Assembly: GCA_949291295.1 (NCBI GenBank)
Contig: CASEVE010000009.1
Span: 1-63,043 of the forward strand
DNA from: an uncultured Olsenella sp.
GTDB lineage: Bacteria > Actinomycetota > Coriobacteriia > Coriobacteriales > Atopobiaceae
DNA: 63,043 nt
Direction: 5' to 3'
Below the pieces are notes generated by a model. It had not been told where the DNA came from. It did no database searches and saw only the letters and a program-made list of their open reading frames with translations. The translations under genes and the position numbers were made by a program. Positions within the stretch are counted from its first letter, which is position 1; every line of letters begins with the position of its first letter. Below are positions 33,227 to 40,907 of this stretch, piece by piece.

Positions 33227-33808
33227 CTATCTCAGAACCACACCCGCACGGACGCGCTCGACGGCGTCGTCCCCCAGATAGTGGCGTACGATCTCGAGGG
33301 CAAAGAGCATAGCGGTGCCGGCACCCTGGCTCGTGACAAAGGGTCCGTCCACAACCACGGGCTCCTCACTTAGAAGCTGAGCCCCATGCTCGTCAAGCAC
33401 ATGCTGGAACCCAGGGTTAGACGTTGCCCGTCGGCCGGCGAGCAGCCCCAGCTCCGCCAGAATCGACGGGGCGGCACAGATGGCCGCAAGGGGAAGCCCC
33501 TTCTCGGCGTGATCGAGAAGCGCCCTGCACAGAGGCTCGCAGGAGCGGAGGTTGGGCGTTCCGGGAATGCCCCCGGGAAGCACGAGCATGTCGTAGTCGT
33601 CAAAGGAGAAACCCTCGTCGGCAATGGAGCGGTCGCAGACAATGGTGACCTCATGGGAGGAGGTGACCTGTCGCTCGGGCGTGATTGCCACCGTGTCACA
33701 GGGAATCCCCGCCCTAAAGAGGAGGTCGACCACGGTGAGTCCCTCAATCTCCTCGAGACCGGGAGCAACGAAGACGGCAACGCGCTTGTCGATGGCCTGC
33801 TTGAACAT
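33227..33808 (-). CDS. DJ-1/PfpI family protein (protein deglycase/cysteine amidase-like)
   Basis: 193 aa. The GGGAGG ribosome site sits 9 nt from the chosen ATG; an ATG directly abutting the site was rejected. Hallmarks: E19/E20 in APGLEEIE, VLPGGIPGTPNL, and nucleophilic C111 in LAAICAAPSIL at the nucleophile elbow; QGAGTAMLFALEIV near the end matches the DJ-1 GPGTAL(E/F) block. Family roles include glyoxalase III and chaperone/deglycase activity. Precise function unassigned. Its 3' end lies next to copy 2 of the direct repeat. Confidence 0.88.
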   Translation of the reverse strand: MFKQAIDKRVAVFVAPGLEEIEGLTVVDLLFRAGIPCDTVAITPERQVTSSHEVTIVCDRSIADEGFSFDDYDMLVLPGGIPGTPNLRSCEPLCRALLDHAEKGLPLAAICAAPSILAELGLLAGRRATSNPGFQHVLDEHGAQLLSEEPVVVDGPFVTSQGAGTAMLFALEIVRHYLGDDAVERVRAGVVLR

Positions 33809-33883
33809 GAAAAACATCCTCCCTCTGCAAAGCGCGAGCAAAATGCCCGGCGTCCACGCCCAACATGTGGGACTGCGAAGAGC

Positions 33884-34342
33884 CTACTCCCCCTCGATTC
33901 CCGCGTCGATAGCATCCGCTATGACCTGGGGGTCGTCGGTGCCGTTGATGATCTTCTTGAAGTCATCCTTCATGAGCAGGACAGCAGTCTTGGAGAGCAG
34001 ACGGATGTGCTCCGTCCCCGCGTCGGTGTCCGGAACGAGAAGCGCGATTGCAATGCTGACGGGTTTGTCGTCAAAGCTCGGCCACTCGACGGGGTGGTCA
34101 TTTTTCACCACGATAACTGCCGGCTCCTTGATTGCCGACGACTTTGCGTGCGGAACGGCAAATCCATCAGTCATGCCGGTCTCGCCCATCTCCTCGCGCT
34201 TGACGAAGGCCTCGTAGGTTGCAGGCGCGTCATCGGTGACCCCCAGCTCTGCGGCCTTGTCCGCAATGAAGCGAAGGATGCCGTCCCGGGTGTCGATGCT
34301 CTGGTTGACAAAGACGCTGGCTGCCTTGACGAAATCGCTCAC
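33884..34342 (-). CDS. PTS sugar transporter EIIA domain protein (fructose/mannitol type)
   Basis: 152 aa, a free-standing PTS_EIIA_2 domain. Phospho-accepting H65 is in GFAVPHAKSSAI, with the block EWPSFDDKPVSIAIALLVPDT. The family accepts phosphate from HPr and passes it to a EIIB. No EIIB or EIIC lies nearby, so it could be regulatory (like PtsN) or work with components encoded elsewhere. Located 76 bp after the ruvB stop. Confidence 0.88.
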   Translation of the reverse strand: MSDFVKAASVFVNQSIDTRDGILRFIADKAAELGVTDDAPATYEAFVKREEMGETGMTDGFAVPHAKSSAIKEPAVIVVKNDHPVEWPSFDDKPVSIAIALLVPDTDAGTEHIRLLSKTAVLLMKDDFKKIINGTDDPQVIADAIDAGIEGE

Positions 34343-34418
34343 GATGCTCTCCTTAGAAACTGCGTTCTGACGCGCTTGGGCGCGAGGACAGCTCTATCAT
34401 AGCCAAACGCAGGAACGC

Positions 34419-35474
34419 CTAACGCGACGGAGGCTCGATGCCAAGATGGTCAAAGGCGGCAAGCGTTGCCTGTCTGCCCTGCGGGGTGCGAACGATGAGG
34501 CCGCGCTGGAGAAGGTACGGCTCATAGACGTCCTCAAGCGTGGAGGGGTCTTCCGACACCGCGCTCGCAATGGTGGTAAGTCCCACCGGACGGCCCCTGA
34601 ACGTCTCGCAGAGCGCCGTCAAGATCCGCACGTCCATGGTGTCGAGACCCATGGCGTCTATCTCAAAGAACTCGAGCGCCTCGGCGGCAACCTCCCAGGT
34701 GATCTTGCCCTCGCGCTTGACCTGTGCGTAATCACGCACTCGCTTGAGCAGGCGGTTAGCAAGACGCGGCGTGCCTCGTGAGCGCGAGGCTATCTCAGCC
34801 GCGCCCTGTTCGTCGATGTCCACCCCAAGGATACCGGCGGAGCGGCTCACAATGATCGCAAGCTCAGAGGTGGTGTAGTAGTCCAGTCGGTATGAGATGC
34901 CAAAGCGATCGCGCAGGGGGCCCGTGAGAAGACCCGTGCGCGTGGTGGCACCCACGAGCGTGAAGTGGGGCACATCGATTCTGATGGAGCGCGCCGCCGG
35001 CCCCTTGCCAATGACGATGTCAAGGAAGAAGTCCTCCATCGCTGGATAGAGAATCTCCTCGATCTGGTGGTTGAGTCGATGGATCTCATCCACAAAGAGC
35101 ACGTCTCCGGCCTCGAGGTTGGTGAGGATGGCGGCGAGATCTCCCGCGCGCTCGATGGCAGGACCCGAGGTGGTGTGCATCTTCGCGCCCATCTCGCTCG
35201 CCACGATGCCTGCAAGCGTGGTCTTGCCCAGCCCCGGGGGGCCTGAGAAGATTACGTGGTCGAGCGCCTCGCCGCGGTCGCGCGCAGCCTGGATAAGCAC
35301 GCGCAGATTCTCGCGGACGCGTTCCTGACCAATGTACTCATCAAGCGTACGCGGCCTCAGGGTCCTATCCTGATCAAGGTCCTCCGCGGTAAGCTCCCCC
35401 GAGACATCACGCGAACCGGTGGGGCGCACCGGCGCGGCAGGAGCAAACAGGTCCTTCTCGCTGGCCTCCCACAT
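34419..35474 (-). CDS. ruvB: Holliday junction branch migration helicase RuvB
   Basis: 351 aa. AAA+ helicase: Walker A GPPGLGKT at 78-85, Walker [11 protein letters not shown], sensor 1 GATTR, the arginine finger region GPLRDRFG, and a C-terminal winged helix with [11 protein letters not shown]. The ATG overlaps the ruvA stop by one base (TGATG). Part of a complete ruvC-ruvA-ruvB operon. Confidence 0.97.
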   Translation of the reverse strand: MWEASEKDLFAPAAPVRPTGSRDVSGELTAEDLDQDRTLRPRTLDEYIGQERVRENLRVLIQAARDRGEALDHVIFSGPPGLGKTTLAGIVASEMGAKMHTTSGPAIERAGDLAAILTNLEAGDVLFVDEIHRLNHQIEEILYPAMEDFFLDIVIGKGPAARSIRIDVPHFTLVGATTRTGLLTGPLRDRFGISYRLDYYTTSELAIIVSRSAGILGVDIDEQGAAEIASRSRGTPRLANRLLKRVRDYAQVKREGKITWEVAAEALEFFEIDAMGLDTMDVRILTALCETFRGRPVGLTTIASAVSEDPSTLEDVYEPYLLQRGLIVRTPQGRQATLAAFDHLGIEPPSR

Positions 35475-36109
35475 CAGCGACCACTCCCCAGGCGATGCAG
35501 AGCATAGGCAAGCACCTGCTCGATGGTTGTGGCACCGGCCTCAGCGTGGCCCTCAAGAGCAAGCTCGGCCTCCTGGCTGGTAAAGCCCATGGAGAGCAGC
35601 GCCTCGGTGGCCTCTGCCTCCACACCTGCCCCGGGTGCCGCGGCAGGCGGCAGCGGGGAGCCATCCGGATCTGTTAGCCCCACAAGGCCGCGGAGCTCGG
35701 CGTTCTTTGAGAAGACGTCCGAGAGCTCCACAAGCAGGCGGCTCGCCTTCTTGCGACCCACTCCGGGAATCTGGGCCATGCGCGCGGCGTCCTGTGCAGT
35801 TACGATCTGCGCGAGAAGCGCAGGGGAAAACGTGGAGAGCACTGAGAGGGCGAGCTTGGGCCCCACGCCCGAGATGGCGCGCAGCTGATCGAAGAGGGCC
35901 CGCTCGTCACGCGTTGCAAACCCGTAGAGCTCCATGGCGTCCTCGCGAACGATCATGCGCGTGAGGATGGTAACGCCCGCCTCGCCCACATGCGGCAGGG
36001 CGGCGGCGGTGGTCGACGATACCCCCAGCTCGTAGCCAATCCCACCCACATCGATAACCACGCGAGAGGGAAGCACCTCCAAAAGCGTACCGGTAAGCTG
36101 GACTATCAC
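35474..36109 (-). CDS. ruvA: Holliday junction branch migration complex subunit RuvA
   Basis: 211 aa. The start is a GTG overlapping the ruvC stop by 4 bp; a longer upstream reading has no family match. OB-fold N-terminal domain ([12 protein letters not shown] to [11 protein letters not shown]), two helix-hairpin-helix motifs (SGVGPKLA and PGVGRKKA), and a C-terminal RuvB-binding domain after a long linker ([17 protein letters not shown]). It binds four-way junctions and guides RuvB. Confidence 0.95.
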   Translation of the reverse strand: MIVQLTGTLLEVLPSRVVIDVGGIGYELGVSSTTAAALPHVGEAGVTILTRMIVREDAMELYGFATRDERALFDQLRAISGVGPKLALSVLSTFSPALLAQIVTAQDAARMAQIPGVGRKKASRLLVELSDVFSKNAELRGLVGLTDPDGSPLPPAAAPGAGVEAEATEALLSMGFTSQEAELALEGHAEAGATTIEQVLAYALHRLGSGR

Positions 36110-36612
36110 GCGAGGGCCCTCCTTGCCTGCCCAAGACGGGCGGTTCTGGTTACGTTGGCATGGCACACGGCAGCTGCCAGGGCGTCTGCCGCGTGATCGG
36201 GGCGCGGATCGTGATCAAGCTCAAGAATGGTGCGCACCATGTACGTAACCTGGTACTTGTCTGCAGCACCCGTGCCCACGACCGCCTGCTTGATCTGCAT
36301 GGGCGTGTACTCGCCCACCGAGAGGCCCGCCATCGAGCAGGCAACTATGGCGGCACCGCGCGCCTGTGCCGTGGCAATGGCGGACTTGGTGTTCTCTCCA
36401 AAGTAGATGCTCTCTATGGCAAGCTCGGTGGGCCCGTACTTCTCGATAACCTGGCGAAGCTCCGAGTAGATGCGGCCAAGACGCAGGTCTATGGGCTCCG
36501 AGGCGGCAGTTGCCACACAACCGTATGCGCGGGCGCGACACACCGTGCCGCGCGTTTCCACGACGCCCCAGCCCGTATGGGCAAGCCCCGGATCTATCCC
36601 CAGAATGACCAT
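36106..36612 (-). CDS. ruvC: Crossover junction endodeoxyribonuclease RuvC
   Basis: 168 aa. Catalytic acids are present: D7 in LGIDPG, E67 in LAIESIYFG, and D139/D143 in RPDHAADALA. RuvC resolves Holliday junctions. It is the first gene of ruvCAB, downstream of a LexA-type box at 36630-36645, so the operon is probably SOS-induced. Confidence 0.96.
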   Translation of the reverse strand: MVILGIDPGLAHTGWGVVETRGTVCRARAYGCVATAASEPIDLRLGRIYSELRQVIEKYGPTELAIESIYFGENTKSAIATAQARGAAIVACSMAGLSVGEYTPMQIKQAVVGTGAADKYQVTYMVRTILELDHDPRPDHAADALAAAVCHANVTRTARLGQARRALA

Positions 36613-36629
36613 GCTCCTCCATGCAAATT

Positions 36630-36645
36630 TAGAACGTTCGTTCTA
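36630..36645. promoter_or_regulatory. LexA (SOS) box upstream of ruvCAB
   Basis: TAGAACGTTCGTTCTA contains the Gram-positive LexA core GAAC-N4-GTTC with perfect dyad symmetry. It lies 18 bp before the ruvC start. A TACTAT -10-like hexamer (minus strand) sits immediately upstream, so LexA binding would block the promoter region. Confidence 0.72.
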
Positions 36646-36673
36646 TAGTAGCACACGGGCGCGGGGGCGCAAG

Positions 36674-38482
36674 TCAGTTCTCGGAGAAGGGCCCCTGCCA
36701 GAGCGAGGTCGAGGGACCGTCCGACGATGGCCCCTGCGCGTCCATGGGACCAGGAGGCGAGACGAGCGGCGAGAAGCCCCCGCCAAAGGAGAAGTCCCTG
36801 AGATGCCCAAGAAGGTCCTTGACCTCGCGCTCGTGGTCCTCCCGCTCGATGGGCGCAGCGTCGGCGGCGGCATGCTCGGCCTCATCGCGGGCAATCGAGG
36901 CGAGCCTGCCCGAGAGCCTTGCCCCCTCCGGACGAACGCTGTCGAGCCACGCAAGCCCAAAAGGTGCCCGAGCCTCGCCCAGCGTCCTCGAGGACAGCAG
37001 CAGCGAGGGCGCACCCAAAGGAGCGGGCACGTCTCCACGGCGATGGAAGCTCTTGAGGATGGCGCAGACCTCCTCCTCGTGCCCCCGCTCGGCCACGATA
37101 TCGGAAAGGGGCAGCTCCCACTCAACGTAGCTCGAGAGAACGAGGTCGACAAACCCAAGACGTGCCTCCGACGAGGGAAAGGCCTCGTCAAGCCCATCAA
37201 CGCGAGGAACGCGAACAGACGCAAAGGCCTCGGGGGGAATCACTGGCGAGATGGTGTTGCGAAGATGCCCCAGCGACACGAGGTCCGAGCGATACAGGTC
37301 ACCGAACGGGTTGATCTGCGCGGCGCTCAGCGTGGGGGCAGCCTCGAGCGCACGGCCGGTCTTGTCGGCCGCACCCACCACGAGGCCCCCGCACTCCTGA
37401 GCCAGAGCGGCAAGGCCAGCCTGCAGGAGGCCAGACGCAAGGGCACCGGACGCCTCGCCCGCAACCTCGGCAGGCCTCACGTGATCTGCGGGAACTGCCA
37501 GCGCGCGAACGAGGGCACGCGCGACGGACTCACCCTCTCCGTCCCGAGCCCCCACCAGCGCCCACACCCGCTCGGGGCCGAGCGCGTCAACGGCAAGCGC
37601 AGCCGCAAGGGCCGAGGGAAGCGTGCCGTCAAGAAGCACGCAGGCACCACGCGCCCCCGCCCGCTCACAAATCTCCGCCAAACCCATGGCGAGCACGCCC
37701 CAGGTCATGAGCGGCGCGTCATAGACCTCCGGGGTAAGGGGCTCGGCAAGGGGACCCTCCGCAGACGGATCAACATCGCAGACGACAAGGGCCTCCTCGA
37801 GGCTCGGCGCCTGAGCCGCAAGCTCCCCCCAGGGGGCGAGCACAAAGCTCGAACCCCCAAAGACCTGCAGATCGTAGCAACCGAGGGAGCCCACGCCCAC
37901 GATCCAGGCGCCCGTGGTCCGCGCATCCGCCAGAAAGCGCCCCTCCGTAAGAGACGAGCCAAGGGCGCTCGACGGGTCGTCCACCGCAAAGCCGTAGTCG
38001 GAAAGAAAGACGATGACGTCCACGTCATAGGCGTAGTCATCGTAAGTGTCAAGGTCCTCATAGGTAAAGGCCACGCCCAGACGCGCTCCGGCAAACTCAA
38101 TCTCGGGAAGGCTCGGGGCGACCTGCTCGTCTGACTCCCCCGTCGAGCCGGCAAGACGCGCCGAAAGGCCAACGGGCGTTATGTCCCCGTTGTTGATGAG
38201 CAGGGCGTCCGGAACGGCAACGTCACCAAACTCGGTGAGGATGGGAACAAGGCAGGGGCACGCTAGGCGCTCCACGAGGCTCATCACGCAGTCGGCAAGA
38301 TCGAGCATGAAGCCCTCGCGGTCAACCGGCTGCACGGGCGAGGCTCCGCAGAGCACCGCCATAGGAAAGACGAGAAGGTCAACGCCCTGCTCGGCAGCGC
38401 GACGGGCGTGGTCGACCATGCGCCGAGCGGTCTGAGCAAAGTCGCCGGCACTCGTCTTCATCTGGGCAATCGCAAGCTTCAT
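36674..38482 (-). CDS. NadE (glutamine-dependent NAD+ synthase)-like protein, both active sites lost
   Basis: 602 aa, co-linear with NadE: a carbon-nitrogen hydrolase glutaminase domain (about 1-245) and a synthetase domain (about 280-540). The glutaminase triad is gone: FPE is FPM in LLVFPMAV, no triad Lys is visible, and the Cys of ICEDAW is replaced in AFTYEDLD. The synthetase PP-loop SGGIDSA reads DGTLPSA, and GNKSE reads ADKTG. Surrounding blocks are still recognisable (DALGPERVW, INPFGDLYRSD, LRNTISPVIPPE). An intact 1.8-kb frame with normal codon use argues for a maintained pseudoenzyme. A true nadE should be elsewhere. Confidence 0.75.
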   Translation of the reverse strand: MKLAIAQMKTSAGDFAQTARRMVDHARRAAEQGVDLLVFPMAVLCGASPVQPVDREGFMLDLADCVMSLVERLACPCLVPILTEFGDVAVPDALLINNGDITPVGLSARLAGSTGESDEQVAPSLPEIEFAGARLGVAFTYEDLDTYDDYAYDVDVIVFLSDYGFAVDDPSSALGSSLTEGRFLADARTTGAWIVGVGSLGCYDLQVFGGSSFVLAPWGELAAQAPSLEEALVVCDVDPSAEGPLAEPLTPEVYDAPLMTWGVLAMGLAEICERAGARGACVLLDGTLPSALAAALAVDALGPERVWALVGARDGEGESVARALVRALAVPADHVRPAEVAGEASGALASGLLQAGLAALAQECGGLVVGAADKTGRALEAAPTLSAAQINPFGDLYRSDLVSLGHLRNTISPVIPPEAFASVRVPRVDGLDEAFPSSEARLGFVDLVLSSYVEWELPLSDIVAERGHEEEVCAILKSFHRRGDVPAPLGAPSLLLSSRTLGEARAPFGLAWLDSVRPEGARLSGRLASIARDEAEHAAADAAPIEREDHEREVKDLLGHLRDFSFGGGFSPLVSPPGPMDAQGPSSDGPSTSLWQGPFSEN

Positions 38483-38582
38483 GGGTCATCCTCCGTCGTT
38501 TTTTCTCGTCCTTATTGTGCCACACGCCATCTTGCGAAGGGCCCTTATCCGCTGCGTGCACTCCTCCGGCATTGGACGAGAA

Positions 38583-38612
38583 AGACGAGAAAGGCCCCGG
38601 TCTCCCGGGGCC
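38583..38612 (-). terminator. Rho-independent terminator after the first desulfoferrodoxin gene
   Basis: On the minus strand GGCCCCGG-loop-CCGGGGCC (38593-38612) is followed by TTTCTCGTCTTT. It lies about 30 bp after the stop of the gene at 38644. Confidence 0.7.
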
Positions 38613-38643
38613 CAGACAAAACGTCGCCGCAACGCCGAGCGCG

Positions 38644-39042
38644 CTAGAGCTGCGCCTCCCAGAGACCGTGAAGGTTGCAGTAGGCGTAGACCTTACCTCC
38701 CTCGGTATGGCAGACGCCAAACTTTGCCTTGGGCTCTTCCTCCGGCTTGAGGAACTTGAAGCACAGGAGCCCGCCGCGCTCAAGGGCAATCCACTCGATG
38801 AGGTGCTCCTCAACCATGTCGTGACGGATCTCGCCCACGCGGACAACGAGGTGGTCCCCATCGTGCTCAACCATGGGAACGTGACGCTCCGAGCCCGCGC
38901 CGCCCGTCTGGGCAACGAGAAGCTCCATCGGCGCGCCGCAACAGCTCGGGGCACAGCCTCCGTCCCTCAGAACGGCAACGACGCTCCCGCAGTGGTCGCA
39001 GTGATAGAACCTCACTTTGTTCTCGTTCTCAAACACGTCCAT
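38644..39042 (-). CDS. dfx: Desulfoferrodoxin (superoxide reductase), copy 1
   Basis: 132 aa; start ATG preceded by GAGGGAAG. N-terminal desulforedoxin-type Fe(SCys)4 site CDHCG plus CC (SCCGAP), then a neelaredoxin domain with iron ligands in SERHVP, DMVEEHLIEW and CNLHGLW. It reduces superoxide to peroxide without oxygen release, the usual defence in anaerobes; the electron donor is probably rubredoxin. Placed before a similar gene and with its own terminator. Confidence 0.92.
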   Translation of the reverse strand: MDVFENENKVRFYHCDHCGSVVAVLRDGGCAPSCCGAPMELLVAQTGGAGSERHVPMVEHDGDHLVVRVGEIRHDMVEEHLIEWIALERGGLLCFKFLKPEEEPKAKFGVCHTEGGKVYAYCNLHGLWEAQL

Positions 39043-39170
39043 GTCTTCCCTCTCTCGCATGCCCGGCACCCTCTGTGCCGGCGCGCTGCTCCGTAGATAC
39101 CCACCCCCAAACTAAGGTTGGCACGCAAGAGAGAAAGCACACCGGTCGGGCACACACCTCCGCGCCCGCT

Positions 39171-39195
39171 GAAAAGACCCCGGTTTCCCGGGGCC
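39171..39195 (-). terminator. Rho-independent terminator after the second desulfoferrodoxin gene
   Basis: Minus-strand CCCCGG-AAA-CCGGGG stem (39178-39193) followed by TCTTTTC. Positioned 30 bp after the stop of the gene at 39225, separating the two superoxide reductase genes. Confidence 0.7.
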
Positions 39196-39224
39196 TGAGT
39201 CGCCACTGATTTGCAGACCTAGAC

Positions 39225-39608
39225 CTACGCGACGTCCGCCTTCCACAGGCCGTGCAGGTTGCAGTAGGCGTAGACGGTGCCGCCCGCGGAGCAGCAGGCG
39301 CCAAACTTGGTCTTGGGCTCATCGCCGGGCGCGAGGTGCTTGAGGCAGAGCTTGCCGTCTGTGACGAGCGCAATCCACTCGATGTAGTGCTCCTCGATCA
39401 TGGGGTGGGCCACCTCGCCCACGGAGACGATGATGTGGTTGCCGTCAACGGTCACAACCGGCACGTGCTTCTCGGTGGCAGCGTCGGTGGAGCCGGCAAC
39501 GAGCAGCTCCATGGGCTCGCCGCAGCAGCTCGGTGTGACGCCTCCGTCCTTCACGACGGCCACGATGTTGCCGCAGTGGTTGCAGCAGTAGAACTTTGCC
39601 TCGGCCAT
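39225..39608 (-). CDS. dfx: Desulfoferrodoxin (superoxide reductase), copy 2
   Basis: 127 aa, a paralog of the gene at 38644. CNHCG plus CC (SCCGEP) gives the desulforedoxin centre; EKHVP, HPMIEEHYIEW and CNLHGLW hold the superoxide reductase iron. Clear tandem duplication, but the two have diverged throughout and each has a separate terminator, so they may be regulated differently. Confidence 0.94.
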   Translation of the reverse strand: MAEAKFYCCNHCGNIVAVVKDGGVTPSCCGEPMELLVAGSTDAATEKHVPVVTVDGNHIIVSVGEVAHPMIEEHYIEWIALVTDGKLCLKHLAPGDEPKTKFGACCSAGGTVYAYCNLHGLWKADVA

Positions 39609-39736
39609 GGGTGCTCCTATCTCTTGTCGCCCGCCCTCTGCGCGCGCTAGTTATCTCGTACCCCTTTGAGCAAGCGTTAAGCCGAGAACTGCGGGCGGCT
39701 ATGCAGACGGTAATCGCGCCCGCTTCACGATCTCTG

Positions 39737-40813
39737 CTAGCTATAACCCTCAACAGAGGCGTTAAAGCCAAGCTTTACGACAGTCCCCACGCGTACGGTC
39801 TTGCCGGGACTTTCGGACATGCTCGTCACGCGGGGCTGGTTAATCATGGGCTTGCCTTCAGTTCCACTAAAGCTCCGACAGGAGGGATCCGCAACAAGAC
39901 CCGCCTCTCTCAGCGCGTTTGTGGCATCAATCGGCGTCATGTCATAGACGCTTGGAACCTCGGTATCGCTTGTGACAACGAGATGAACAGTGGCGTTCTC
40001 GTAGAGGCTGTCTGGCATCCGGGGATCACCATCGGAGAGGGAGCTGACGATGAGGCAGCGCTCGTCATCAACGTCGCCCTCCCGCGTGACCATTACCTTG
40101 GCAGCCCCGCCTTCCCGATAGCTGGCCACAACGTCATCCAAGTCCACGATCCCATGCGTATGGGAAATGGCGGTAAGTCCCGCAGGGTCGGGCTCGTCTT
40201 GCCTCTGGGAGGGCGTACGGCCTCCCCCCGGCACAAAGGCCCATCCCGCAGCTACAACCGCGGAGAGAAGCGCCACCAGCCCAACGATTGAGGCCACCTT
40301 GAAAAAACGACGCCCCCTCCGCCGCGGCGCAGAGTCATCATCCTTCTCGTCGGAGCCAAGCAGCTCGACGAGCTCCTCGCACGAGTGAACGCCGAGAAGG
40401 CGGTATCCATTTGCCCGGGCCGAACTAACCGTCCCTGGAGCAATCCTCAACTCCTCAGCAACCTCCCCGGAACTGAGGCCCTCGGCCACAAGGGACAGCA
40501 CGTCAGCCTGAGTCCTGCTGAGCCCGCGCGCGAGAAGCCTCTTGCGCGTCTCGTCCCGAGCAGGTGCGGGAGGTGCGGGCCTTCCAAACCTCTCGATGAG
40601 CTCGCCGGAGCCGGCAACGTTGAGCTTTCGGTACGCGCGCCCGCGAAGGCTCCCCACGGTCGAGGGGCTGACGCCCATGATGTGCGACGCCGTCTCAGCA
40701 GTCATGCCCGCAAGAACGGAACGCGCCGCCAAGCACTCGCGATTTGTGAGGCCACAGCTCTCAAAGAGCTGTTCCGCCTCGGGGGATGCCGTGGGAATGA
40801 GATCGACTGCCAT
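39737..40813 (-). CDS. Membrane-anchored protein with two LuxR-type HTH domains and a C-terminal PASTA-like domain
   Basis: 358 aa; start ATG follows GAGAGGGGG. Two LuxR-like helix-turn-helix regions (about 21-75, AETASHIMGVSPSTVGSLRGRAYRKL; and 98-152, SSGEVAEELRIAPGTVSSARANGYRLL). A single transmembrane helix at 172-193 is followed by a probably external part. The end, 286-350 (VPSVYDMTPIDATNALREAGLVAD), looks like one PASTA repeat, a domain that binds peptidoglycan fragments or beta-lactams in Ser/Thr kinases. It could be a transmembrane transcription regulator sensing wall state. I know no described family with this layout. Confidence 0.62.
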   Translation of the reverse strand: MAVDLIPTASPEAEQLFESCGLTNRECLAARSVLAGMTAETASHIMGVSPSTVGSLRGRAYRKLNVAGSGELIERFGRPAPPAPARDETRKRLLARGLSRTQADVLSLVAEGLSSGEVAEELRIAPGTVSSARANGYRLLGVHSCEELVELLGSDEKDDDSAPRRRGRRFFKVASIVGLVALLSAVVAAGWAFVPGGGRTPSQRQDEPDPAGLTAISHTHGIVDLDDVVASYREGGAAKVMVTREGDVDDERCLIVSSLSDGDPRMPDSLYENATVHLVVTSDTEVPSVYDMTPIDATNALREAGLVADPSCRSFSGTEGKPMINQPRVTSMSESPGKTVRVGTVVKLGFNASVEGYS

Positions 40814-40907
40814 GCGAAGCCCCCTCTCGTCCTGTGCAACAAGTATAGGGAGGCAGCCGGAATCAGTCTGTAGCAACACCCATATGAACCTCAGTTGCCA
40901 CGTGCCC

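Noticed and set aside
39609..39736. A tRNA or small RNA in the gap between desulfoferrodoxin and the HTH/PASTA gene
   Set aside because: No cloverleaf or strong stem could be found; only a short intergenic region.
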